Of a stretch of 12,865 nucleotides of DNA, positions 1-7,357 are shown one piece after another; the first letter of the stretch is position 1; every line of letters begins with the position of its first letter. Source of the DNA: DTJG01 sp964532995 (lineage in GTDB: Bacteria > Ratteibacteria > UBA8468 > B48-G9 > DTJG01); NCBI GenBank assembly GCA_964532995.1, contig CAZHJN010000050.1, positions 1-12,865 on the forward strand, read 5' to 3'. Below the pieces are notes generated by a model, which did no database searches, was not told the DNA's origin, and worked only from the letters and a program-made list of their open reading frames with translations. The position numbers were made by a program, and so were the translations under genes.

Positions 1-1
1 T

Positions 2-1705
2 CCCTGTATAAAGGGAAATCATTCAATAATGCACATTGAGAGAATTGGAGAGATTTTTCAATTCTGGCCCACCAGATTTATAACTTATTTTTCTTTTGCA
101 CTCAACTATAAAATACACGGATTTAATGTGGTGGGATTTCACATATTTAATATTTTGATTCATACAGGTTGCAGTCTTCTTGTCTGGCTTTTGGTGCGTC
201 AAATACTGGCTGATAACGGAGAATGTAATAATTATGAAAATTCCTTTGTTTCAGCCTTTGCCGGGCTTATATTTGCATTGCACCCTGTTCAAACACAGGC
301 AGTAACATATATTTATCAGAGACATACCTGTCTTGCAACTCTTTTTATCCTTTCCGCTCTCTTTTTCTTTATAAAGGCAATTGCCGATATCAGGAAAAAT
401 CGCTTCTGGTTTATCATATCTTTTATATTGACTGCTGCTGCAATGTTTACAAAGGAAATATCTGTTGTTGTGCCATTTTTGATTGCAACATATTTTTTTC
501 TATTTAAAGAAAATGCAGCAGTTGAAATCAGTTCAAACAGAGTAATATCTTATGCGGGGCTTCTATTCATATTATTTTTGTCAATCGTTTTTTTGACCAA
601 CAGCATAAAGTTTTCAGAAGTAAAACAGGTTCATTCAATGACAGGGAGTCCAGAACAGATAATCACCCAGAAAGACTATTTTTTGACTCAGGGACAGGCG
701 TTTCTTATTTATTTCAGATTAATGTTACTACCACTGAACCAGAATATTGATTATGACGTTCCTGTTTCAGAATCCATTTTTTCTCCTCCTGAAACATTTT
801 TTGGATTCATATTGATGGCAATATCTTTTGTTTTCTGTTTGAGCATGCTTAAAACTGACAAAATCGTTTCTTTTTTTATCGCATTTTCAATAATATCGAT
901 TTTGCCTCAGTCCAGCATTATACCAAAACCAGATCTTGTGGTGGAACACCGTTTATATTTACCTTTAACCGGTTTTGCTGCTCTTGTTCCATATATCTCA
1001 TACAGACTGAACAAGGGTAGAAAAACTCTTATCACAATATTTCTCTGTGCTTTGATAATTTTTTATGGTTTTTTGACTTATCAGAGAAACAGTATCTGGA
1101 GGGATCCTTTTTTATTATGGAATGACGCTGTGACCAAATCTTCAGGAAAAGCAAGACCTTATCTTAATCGTGGTCTTGCATATGCGAACAGAAATGATAT
1201 TAGAAATGCTTTTGTTGATTACACAACAGCGATAAAAATTAATCCATGGTATGTTGAAGCATACAATAATAGAGGAATTATACTTGCTTCAATGGGAAAA
1301 TTTCAGGATGCCTTAAAAGATTTTGATATGGCAATAAAACTTCAGCCGAATTATGCCATTGCATATAATAATCGCGGTGTTTTGTTTTCATCAATGGATA
1401 AATGGGAACCTGCATTTAATGATTTTAATACGGCTCTTAAATTGAAGCCATCATATGTGGATGCATTAAAAAATAGAGGCATTGCCTTTTTGATTCAGGG
1501 TAATACAGAATCTGCATTGAAGGATTTTTCCAAAGCAATAGCAATAGACCCCAGAAATGGTGAACTTTATAATTACAGAGCAATCACATTTCTTATGAGA
1601 AAAGAGAAAAAGTCTGCTGAAAATGATGCTAGACTTGCGGTAAAACTTGGTTATTCCGTGAATCCTGCTTTAAAATCCCTTGTGGATAGTTCCGGGAAGC
1701 ATTAG
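2..1705 (+). CDS. Polytopic membrane protein with C-terminal TPR repeats (5'-truncated by window edge)
   Basis: The frame is open from the first base. The first ATG (position 29) has no ribosome binding site and lies inside what looks like conserved sequence, so the true start is probably upstream and the N-terminus is missing. Counting from the ATG, residues 1 to about 365 hold roughly nine or ten hydrophobic segments. They include the HPVQTQAVTYI stretch (about 84-94), typical of bacterial membrane-TPR proteins distantly related to TMTC/PMT-like GT-C glycosyltransferases. From about residue 376 to 545 there are five consecutive TPR units with the usual pattern (YNNRG...A...D...AIKL.P). By family analogy the membrane part may act on a lipid-linked sugar or a surface protein while the TPRs bind a partner; that role is inference and the catalytic N-terminus cannot be seen. 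The stop overlaps the stop of the convergent pilC-like gene in a TTAG. I am confident of the architecture and not of the function. Confidence 0.82.
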   Translation, partial: PCIKGNHSIMHIERIGEIFQFWPTRFITYFSFALNYKIHGFNVVGFHIFNILIHTGCSLLVWLLVRQILADNGECNNYENSFVSAFAGLIFALHPVQTQAVTYIYQRHTCLATLFILSALFFFIKAIADIRKNRFWFIISFILTAAAMFTKEISVVVPFLIATYFFLFKENAAVEISSNRVISYAGLLFILFLSIVFLTNSIKFSEVKQVHSMTGSPEQIITQKDYFLTQGQAFLIYFRLMLLPLNQNIDYDVPVSESIFSPPETFFGFILMAISFVFCLSMLKTDKIVSFFIAFSIISILPQSSIIPKPDLVVEHRLYLPLTGFAALVPYISYRLNKGRKTLITIFLCALIIFYGFLTYQRNSIWRDPFLLWNDAVTKSSGKARPYLNRGLAYANRNDIRNAFVDYTTAIKINPWYVEAYNNRGIILASMGKFQDALKDFDMAIKLQPNYAIAYNNRGVLFSSMDKWEPAFNDFNTALKLKPSYVDALKNRGIAFLIQGNTESALKDFSKAIAIDPRNGELYNYRAITFLMRKEKKSAENDARLAVKLGYSVNPALKSLVDSSGKH

Positions 1706-2928
1706 CGTACCGTTGCTGCCAGCTTAAAAATTGGCAGGTAAATTGCAAGCACAACTGTACCAACAATTATACCAAGTCCGATAATAAGTATTGGCTCAAG
1801 TATTGATGAAAGTATGTTCAGTGTTACATCCACTTCATCCCTGTAAAACTTTGAAACTCTTTCCAGCATGTCATCAGTTCTTCCTGTTTCTTCTCCAACG
1901 GTTACCATCCTTACCATCATAGCAGGAAAAAGTTTATATTTTCGCATTTCGTTACCGAGGAGTTCGCCGCCGATAACTCCATCTCTTATTTTTTTTATGT
2001 ATTCTTCAAGAATCTTATTACCTGTGGTTCTGCCAACAATGTCAAGCGCTGCAATGATGCTTACGCCGCCCTGTAAGAGAGTTGCCAGTGAACGGGAAAA
2101 TCTTGCCAGGCTGACCCTTAGAAAAAGGTCTCCAAAAATAGGAATTTTTAGTTTCAGGTTGTCAATCTTTCTGCTTCCATCAGGTGTTCTGCGATAAATG
2201 GAGAACAATATACCAAAAACGATCAGACCGAGTAAGAAAAATGGGAAAAATTTCAGGGAGAACCTGCTTATTTCAAGAATAATGCGCGTAAATACCGGAA
2301 GCTGTGCTCCGAAGCTTTCAAATATCTCCTGAAATTTTGGGACAAGGTATAGAAAAACAAAGGCGACAACAGCTACAAAGAAAATCAATATAACAGCAGG
2401 ATAACTGACTGCCTGGCGAACTTTTCTTAACAGGGTTAACTGGTCTTCAAGTTCTGAAGAAAGGTCTTTTAAAACCTCGACAAGGTTTCCGCTTTCTTCT
2501 CCCGAAAGAACAAGAGCCACATAAAGCTGGTTGAATACTCCGGGATGTTTTGATAATGCTCTGGAAAAACTACTACCTTCTCTTATCTCACTTACCACAT
2601 CTGAAAGAACGGATGAGAAATATTTATTTTGGGTCTGAGAAGCAAGGTCGTCGATGGCGTCAATAATAGAGATTCCGGCTTCAAGCATTGTTGAAAGCTG
2701 CCGGGAAAAAAGAGCCATTTCAGGCAGGGATACTCTTTTTTTGCCGGAGACCCTTTTCTTTTCTGTTATATCAATAAGTTTTCCCTTATCGCTTACAAGT
2801 CTTATCTCAACAGGCAAAAGCTGCTGGCGCCTTAAAATGTTTATAACAGCTGTATTTGATTCAGCTTCCAGCATACCCTCGCGACGTTTTCCTGTTTGGT
2901 CACGGGCAATGTAAAAATATTTTGCCAT
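1702..2928 (-). CDS. pilC: Type IV pilus / type II secretion inner-membrane platform protein (PilC/GspF family)
   Basis: This 408-residue protein has the standard family length and layout. A short N-terminal region (MAKYFYIARDQTGK) is followed by two repeats of the GspF domain at about residues 71-194 and 274-396. Each repeat starts with the family signature around an LxxLLxxGxSI-type helix (FSRQLSTMLEAGISIIDA at 74-91; FSRSLATLLQGGVSIIAA at 277-294). Membrane segments are visible at about 177-197, 224-244 and 376-400. Members form the inner-membrane platform that couples the cytoplasmic assembly ATPase to pilin or pseudopilin polymerisation. The ATG lies 3 nt after the TAA of the upstream ATPase gene and has no clear Shine-Dalgarno sequence, so translational coupling is likely. 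Whether the machine is a type IV pilus (PilC) or type II secretion system (GspF) cannot be settled here because no prepilin or secretin gene is in view. Confidence 0.93.
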   Translation of the reverse strand: MAKYFYIARDQTGKRREGMLEAESNTAVINILRRQQLLPVEIRLVSDKGKLIDITEKKRVSGKKRVSLPEMALFSRQLSTMLEAGISIIDAIDDLASQTQNKYFSSVLSDVVSEIREGSSFSRALSKHPGVFNQLYVALVLSGEESGNLVEVLKDLSSELEDQLTLLRKVRQAVSYPAVILIFFVAVVAFVFLYLVPKFQEIFESFGAQLPVFTRIILEISRFSLKFFPFFLLGLIVFGILFSIYRRTPDGSRKIDNLKLKIPIFGDLFLRVSLARFSRSLATLLQGGVSIIAALDIVGRTTGNKILEEYIKKIRDGVIGGELLGNEMRKYKLFPAMMVRMVTVGEETGRTDDMLERVSKFYRDEVDVTLNILSSILEPILIIGLGIIVGTVVLAIYLPIFKLAATVR

Positions 2929-2931
2929 AGT

Positions 2932-4455
2932 TTAAACTGAAAGCGTTGAAGAAAGGGCTTCACGAATAGTGGTAATACCGGCAACAGCCTTTTTTATTGC
3001 AGCGTCCCTCAGCGTTACCATACCCTGTTGTTTTGCAAATTCTCTGATTTTGTCATCAGAAGCTTTTTCAACAATCATCTTCCTTATTGGTTTTGTGATA
3101 TTCAAAAGTTCATAAATGGCAAGCCTACCATAATAACCGGTATTATCACAATCCTGACATCCTCTGCCTCTGTAAAGTTTTATATTTTTATCAAGCACCA
3201 CGCCCTGTTTTTTCAGAAACTCTTCTGCTTCGGGATCCTCTTCTTTGCAATGAGAGCATATTTTTCTTACAAGCCGCTGTGCCAGTATCAGATTAAGCGA
3301 GTCAGCAAGCAGATATGATTCGACTCCCATGTAAGAAAGTCTGGTAATAGAAGAAACCGTGTCATTTGTGTGAAGTGTTGATATAACAAGATGGCCGGTC
3401 AAAGATGCCTGAATTGCTATCTGCGCTGTTTCAAGGTCTCTTATTTCACCAACCATGATTACATCCGGATCCTGTCTGAGTAATGTTCGCAAAACAGCAG
3501 GAAAGGTCAAACCAATCTTCGGTTTTACCTGAACCTGGTTGATACCTGCTATTGCATATTCCACAGGATCCTCTATTGTAATTATGTTTATATCCGGGGA
3601 ATTTATAAAACTCAGACCCGCATATAAAGTTGTGGTTTTTCCACTACCGGTGGGACCTGTAACAATAATCATCCCATAAGGTTTTAACAGAGTTTCTTTA
3701 AAGAGATTGAGATCATCAGGTTCAAACCCTAATTGTTCCATGCCAACAAGTACAGTTTCTCTGTCAAGCAATCTCATCACCACTTTTTCGCCAAAAATTG
3801 TGGGTAATGTGGAAATTCTTATATCCAGTTCTTTTGAACCGATGACCATTTTGATTCTGCCATCCTGAGGCAGTCTTCGTTCACCGATGTCCAGAGAAGA
3901 AATAATCTTCAGTCTCGTTACAATACTGGAATAGGCAGATTTTGGAGGTGCCTGCATTTCATGGAGGACGCCATCTATCCTGAATCTTAAAGAAATATCA
4001 TCCTGTCCTGGTTCAAGATGTATGTCAGTTGCTCTTTTTTCAACCGCCTGCAGGAATATTGAATTGACGAATTTGATTATAGGTGCATCTTCCGCAGCTA
4101 TCTTCAATTGATTTACATCAACTTCTTCCTGTGTTTCTGTGTCACCTGCAAGCGCAGCAATTGTCTCTGTAAGATCACCGCTGTCCATATAGTATCTGTC
4201 AATTCTTTCAATTATTTCTTTTTCATCTGCTTTTACGACCTTAATTTTCTTTCCTGTAATTCTTTTTATTGTATCTATTGCGACAATATCTGTGGGATCC
4301 TTCATGGCGACCACCAGTATATCTTTCGAAAGAGTAAGGGCGAGAACAGTATATCTTCGCGATATTGCTTCTGGAATAAGTTTAACAATGTCCGGTCTGA
4401 TTCCTTTAACTTTTGATATTTTTACAAAATCAGCTTTTTTTGTTCTGTGAGACAC
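2932..4455 (-). CDS. pilB: PilB/GspE assembly ATPase, main part (-1 frame relative to its N-terminal piece)
   Basis: This is the hexameric cytoplasmic ATPase powering pilin or pseudopilin assembly. The open frame reaches back to a GTG at 4455 (507 residues). In that numbering there is an N2-type domain at about 8-90, Walker A GPTGSGKTT at 267-275 (K273), the Asp-box region around ISTLPT (215-220), Walker B around DVIMVGEIRD (331-340, E337), a His box STLHTND (359-365), and a zinc tetracysteine C400/C403...C433/C436. The GTG is a poor start: it has no properly spaced Shine-Dalgarno, and residues 1-5 (MSHRT) are out-of-frame reading of a sequence that encodes conserved residues in the neighbouring frame. 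True homology begins at the two lysines before ADFVKISK and continues directly from the 76-codon ORF upstream. A -1 shift at 4434-4440 would give a 573-residue protein, the usual family length. So this is probably the 3' part of a frameshifted or recoded gene. The pilC-like gene follows 3 nt downstream. Confidence 0.9.
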   Translation of the reverse strand: MSHRTKKADFVKISKVKGIRPDIVKLIPEAISRRYTVLALTLSKDILVVAMKDPTDIVAIDTIKRITGKKIKVVKADEKEIIERIDRYYMDSGDLTETIAALAGDTETQEEVDVNQLKIAAEDAPIIKFVNSIFLQAVEKRATDIHLEPGQDDISLRFRIDGVLHEMQAPPKSAYSSIVTRLKIISSLDIGERRLPQDGRIKMVIGSKELDIRISTLPTIFGEKVVMRLLDRETVLVGMEQLGFEPDDLNLFKETLLKPYGMIIVTGPTGSGKTTTLYAGLSFINSPDINIITIEDPVEYAIAGINQVQVKPKIGLTFPAVLRTLLRQDPDVIMVGEIRDLETAQIAIQASLTGHLVISTLHTNDTVSSITRLSYMGVESYLLADSLNLILAQRLVRKICSHCKEEDPEAEEFLKKQGVVLDKNIKLYRGRGCQDCDNTGYYGRLAIYELLNITKPIRKMIVEKASDDKIREFAKQQGMVTLRDAAIKKAVAGITTIREALSSTLSV

Positions 4456-4652
4456 TCCAGCAGGATTTCTTTTGAAACAAAACCTTTTTCAACAAGTATC
4501 TCTCCGAGGAATTTTTTTGTTTTCTGCTGTTCTGAGAGGGCCTCTTCAAGCTGCTGCTGGCTGATCATACCTTTCATTATGAGAAGTTGCCCCAATTCAT
4601 ATCTCTCTGCTATGGTATCCCCCTTTTTGAATCCTATTAAAAAGTGTATCAT
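4422..4652 (-). CDS. pilB: N-terminal MshEN/T2SSE_N-like domain of PilB (76-codon ORF, frame-separated from the ATPase)
   Basis: The 76-residue reading frame is the missing N-terminus of the adjacent ATPase. It carries two tandem 24-residue motifs of the MshEN type (LGxxLxxxGxxxxxxLxxxLxxQ) at residues 19-42 and 48-71, separated by a 5-residue linker (QKTKK). MshEN domains of PilB/MshE-type ATPases bind cyclic di-GMP and control pilus assembly. The usual first-position Arg of motif I is Glu19 here and motif II begins with Phe48, so binding may be weak or absent. The zero-frame stop comes three codons after the lysines at the slippery site. The ATG at 4652 lacks a Shine-Dalgarno, and an exact TATAAT sits only 3 nt upstream of it (4655-4660). 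A GGGGG at 4619-4623 precedes an in-frame ATA at 4613, so the true start is uncertain. Divergent from ligA. Alone it could be a free-standing sensor domain; more likely it is the front end of a 573-residue PilB. Confidence 0.78.
   Translation of the reverse strand: MIHFLIGFKKGDTIAERYELGQLLIMKGMISQQQLEEALSEQQKTKKFLGEILVEKGFVSKEILLECLTEQKKLIL
4434..4440 (-). other. A-AAA-AAG slippery heptamer joining the two pilB reading frames (candidate -1 frameshift site)
   Basis: On the minus strand the codons CAA AAA AAG (residues 71-73 of the N-terminal ORF) contain A-AAA-AAG in exactly the X-XXY-YYZ phase required for -1 slippage. This is the heptamer known from E. coli dnaX. Slipping back one base changes the next codons from CTG ATT TTG TAA (stop) to GCT GAT TTT GTA, which is the frame of the ATPase. 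A GGAG lies 14 nt upstream of the heptamer, a little further than the stimulatory Shine-Dalgarno of dnaX. Downstream I see only a weak A/T stem (ATTTT-GTA-AAAAT), not a strong hairpin. The tract is seven A's, so gain of one A (A8), by transcriptional slippage, DNA slippage or sequencing-error correction, would restore the same frame. Confidence 0.55.
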
Positions 4653-4683
4653 TTATTATAGGTCAGTCAAATTTATTCGTCGT

Positions 4684-4688
4684 GGAGG
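4684..4688 (+). promoter_or_regulatory. Shine-Dalgarno that fixes the ligA start
   Basis: GGAGG lies 4 nt before the ATG at 4693, a good ribosome binding site. The same frame stays open for 82 codons further upstream to 4447, but that extension runs antisense through the pilB N-terminal domain and has no family similarity, so 4693 is the start. Confidence 0.8.
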
Positions 4689-4692
4689 ATTT

Positions 4693-6681
4693 ATGGATTC
4701 CATAGAGAATGTAAAAAAGAGAATGGATGAACTTTATAATCTAATCAATTATTATGATGAAATGTATTATATTAAGAACAACCCGGTAATCAACGACCAG
4801 GAATACGATAATCTCATACGGGAGCTTTCTGAACTTGAACAGAAGTATCCGGAATTTGCCAGATTGGATTCACCAACAGTCAGGGTGGGAGGTAAGCCGG
4901 TAGAACAGTTTAATACAGTGGTACACGAAATACCCATGTTGAGTATTGATAACACCTACAGTGACCGGGAAATAATTGAATTTGATAAAAGGATAAAAAA
5001 AGCCCTCGGTAGAGAAGTTGAATATTTTGTTGAATTGAAGATCGATGGTGTGGCTGTATCACTGATATATGAAAGAGGGCGGCTTGTTCGTGGCGCCACA
5101 AGAGGAGATGGATTCATTGGAGATGAAGTGACCGAAAATATAAAAACAATAAGGGACATTCCTCTATATGTTTCTATTGATAGAAGATTCGAAGTGAGAG
5201 GCGAAATTTATATAGCCAAATCGGACTTTGAAAGGTTGAACCGAGAAAGAATAAATGAAGGAGAAGAACCTTTTGCAAATCCCAGGAACGCCACGGCCGG
5301 GTCTTTAAAGCTTTTAAATCCGAAAGAAGTCGCCAGAAGGAGGTTGAGATTTTTTGTTTATAGCGGATTTTTAAAGGAAAGTCCAAAGACGCAGGGAGAA
5401 ATTCTTGATTTTTTTGAAACTTTGGGTTTTCCTGTAAACCCTGAGAGAAAAGCAGTGAAAAGTATTGAAGAAGTGATTGGGTTCTGCAAGAAATGGGAAA
5501 AGGAAAGAAATCAATTACAGTATGCCATTGATGGAATAGTGATAAAAGTTAACAGTATCAGACATCAGGAGACACTTGGTTTTACATCAAAAAGTCCGAG
5601 GTGGGCAGTCGCATATAAATTCCCCGCAGAACAGGCAACTTCAAAGATCAAAGATATAATAGTTCAGGTTGGAAGAACAGGTATACTGACTCCGGTTGCA
5701 ATACTTGAACCCGTTCATCTTGCCGGGACAACAGTCAGCAGGGCAAGTTTGCACAATTTTGATGAAATAGAACGGCTTGATGTTAAAATCGGTGACAGGG
5801 TATTTGTTGAAAAAGCAGGGGAGATTATTCCAAAGGTTGTAAAAGTGATAAAGGAAACACGCACAGGCCTTGAAAAACCGGTTTTACCTCCGGATAAATG
5901 TCCGGTTTGTGAAAGTCCTGTTGTAAAGGATGAAGATGAGGTTGCGTACAGATGTCCTAATGTTAGCTGTCCTGCACAAATAAAGGAAAGAATACTGCAC
6001 TTTGCCAGCAGAAGAGCCATGAATATTCAGGGGCTTGGAGAAAAAATTGTAAATGTGCTTGTTGACATGGGTATGATTAAGGACTACGCAGACCTTTATT
6101 CACTCAGGGCGGAACAACTTGAAAAGATTGAAAGAATGGGCGATATTTCAAGCAAAAAACTGATTGAAAATATTCAATCAAGCAAAAATGCTCCATTTGC
6201 AAATTTTATTTATGCTCTCGGAATAAGACATATAGGGGAAAGAGCAAGCGAAGTTCTTGCAGAAAACTTCACATCCATTGAAGAGTTGGCAGGCGCCGAT
6301 GAACAAAAACTCAGCGATATTCCCGAGATTGGAAAAGTTGCAGCCCGAAGTATAAAAGATTTTTTTGAAAACAGGTTGAATAACGAGTTGATTCAGAAGC
6401 TCAGGAAAGCCGGTGTTGTTATGGAGCAAAAGCAACCGCTGAAAAAAAGCGGTAAACTTACGGGACTCAGGTTTGTCATCACGGGTACACTGAAAAATTA
6501 TACCAGAGAGGAGATGAAGACAGAATTGAAGAAACATGGTGCAAGGGTTTCAGAGAGCATTTCAAAGGAGACGGATTATCTTGTTGCCGGTGAAAATCCA
6601 GGGTCCAAATTGGAAAAGGCGAAGAAGCATGGAGTAAAGATTGTTTCAGAGGATGAAATAATAAGGATGATTGAACAATAG
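4693..6681 (+). CDS. ligA: NAD-dependent DNA ligase LigA
   Basis: LigA seals 3'-OH/5'-phosphate nicks in duplex DNA using NAD+ during replication and repair. The protein is 662 residues from the ATG at 4693, close to the usual 660-680. An NMN-binding Ia domain lies at the N-terminus (YYDEMYYIKNNPVINDQEYD). The adenylation motif ELKIDG places the catalytic lysine at K116. The OB-fold follows, then a zinc finger with C403, C406, C421 and C426, helix-hairpin-helix repeats (about 440-580), and a C-terminal BRCT domain from about residue 588 (LTGLRFVITGTLKNYTREE) to the end. All key residues are intact. It is the first gene of a co-directional run: the hydrolase begins 10 nt after its stop. It is divergent from pilB with about 40 nt between, so its promoter must overlap the start of pilB; I see no convincing -35/-10 pair there. 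Confidence 0.97.
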   Translation: MDSIENVKKRMDELYNLINYYDEMYYIKNNPVINDQEYDNLIRELSELEQKYPEFARLDSPTVRVGGKPVEQFNTVVHEIPMLSIDNTYSDREIIEFDKRIKKALGREVEYFVELKIDGVAVSLIYERGRLVRGATRGDGFIGDEVTENIKTIRDIPLYVSIDRRFEVRGEIYIAKSDFERLNRERINEGEEPFANPRNATAGSLKLLNPKEVARRRLRFFVYSGFLKESPKTQGEILDFFETLGFPVNPERKAVKSIEEVIGFCKKWEKERNQLQYAIDGIVIKVNSIRHQETLGFTSKSPRWAVAYKFPAEQATSKIKDIIVQVGRTGILTPVAILEPVHLAGTTVSRASLHNFDEIERLDVKIGDRVFVEKAGEIIPKVVKVIKETRTGLEKPVLPPDKCPVCESPVVKDEDEVAYRCPNVSCPAQIKERILHFASRRAMNIQGLGEKIVNVLVDMGMIKDYADLYSLRAEQLEKIERMGDISSKKLIENIQSSKNAPFANFIYALGIRHIGERASEVLAENFTSIEELAGADEQKLSDIPEIGKVAARSIKDFFENRLNNELIQKLRKAGVVMEQKQPLKKSGKLTGLRFVITGTLKNYTREEMKTELKKHGARVSESISKETDYLVAGENPGSKLEKAKKHGVKIVSEDEIIRMIEQ

Positions 6682-6691
6682 TTAATAACTT

Positions 6692-7357
6692 ATGAACTTA
6701 ATAAATTCAGAATTAAAAATAAAAAAACTTGTGCTTGGTGATCTTTATACAAATTGCTATATTATTTCCACGGTGAAGAAAAAAAGTATAATTATCGATC
6801 CAGGTGATTGTGCAGAGATAATTATGGAATATGTTAAAAAAGAAAAACTGCATATTAAATATATTTTTAATACGCACGGACACTATGACCATATCGGCGC
6901 AAATTATGTTAAAGGGTTTCTACCCGGTTCACCGATGCTTGGTATTCACAGGGAAGATTTAATTTATCTTTCGGATGACGGTTTGAATCTGGCGGGTTTT
7001 TTAGGAGAAAAATACAGGACCGTATTTCCGGATTTTTATTTAGCAGATGGGGCTACTATTGACCTTGATGGGATAAATTTTATTCATATTATACATACGC
7101 CAGGTCATACCCCGGGAAGCGTGTGTTTGAGAATTGGAAACTATCTTTTTTCTGGGGATCTGTTATTTGCAGGTGGAGTCGGTAGAACAGATTTACCCGG
7201 AGGAAATGAGAAAATGCTTTTTCAATCTATAAAAAAAATATTTCGTATGAAAAAAAACCTTGTTATTTTCCCGGGACATGGACCTGAAACGACCATAGAA
7301 GATGAATTAAAGAAGAATCCATTTATTTCATTCAAAGACAATATCTATGAAAATTGA
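6692..7357 (+). CDS. Metallo-beta-lactamase-fold hydrolase (glyoxalase II-like)
   Basis: The 221-residue protein has the complete metal-binding set of the MBL superfamily: HGHYDH (H62, H64, D66, H67), H139 in HTPGHTPGS, D156 in FSGDLLFAGG, and H196 in FPGHGPET. This spacing and the GRTDLPGG segment match the short YcbL/glyoxalase II-like group, which hydrolyses thioesters such as S-lactoylglutathione or related compounds; the actual substrate cannot be read from the sequence. There is no signal peptide or membrane segment, so it is cytoplasmic. The start ATG is 10 nt after the ligA stop and lacks a clear Shine-Dalgarno, consistent with translational coupling to ligA. Its last 11 nt overlap the xerD start. 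The general family is certain and the specific reaction is not. Confidence 0.92.
   Translation: MNLINSELKIKKLVLGDLYTNCYIISTVKKKSIIIDPGDCAEIIMEYVKKEKLHIKYIFNTHGHYDHIGANYVKGFLPGSPMLGIHREDLIYLSDDGLNLAGFLGEKYRTVFPDFYLADGATIDLDGINFIHIIHTPGHTPGSVCLRIGNYLFSGDLLFAGGVGRTDLPGGNEKMLFQSIKKIFRMKKNLVIFPGHGPETTIEDELKKNPFISFKDNIYEN

Noticed and set aside
1868..2914. Plus-strand open frames (86-109 codons) inside the pilC-like gene and similar frames opposite ligA, xerD and leuS
   Set aside because: They are antisense shadows of well-supported genes, with no ribosome binding sites or recognisable protein features.
4453..4455. GTG at 4455 as an independent start for the PilB ATPase
   Set aside because: It has no correctly spaced Shine-Dalgarno, and the first residues are out-of-frame reading of conserved N-terminal sequence. 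The frame-joined protein explains the homology better, though reinitiation here cannot be wholly excluded.
4447..4692. 82-codon N-terminal extension of ligA back to 4447
   Set aside because: It runs antisense through the MshEN-like domain of pilB, has no LigA similarity, and the ATG at 4693 has a good GGAGG and matches the normal LigA N-terminus.
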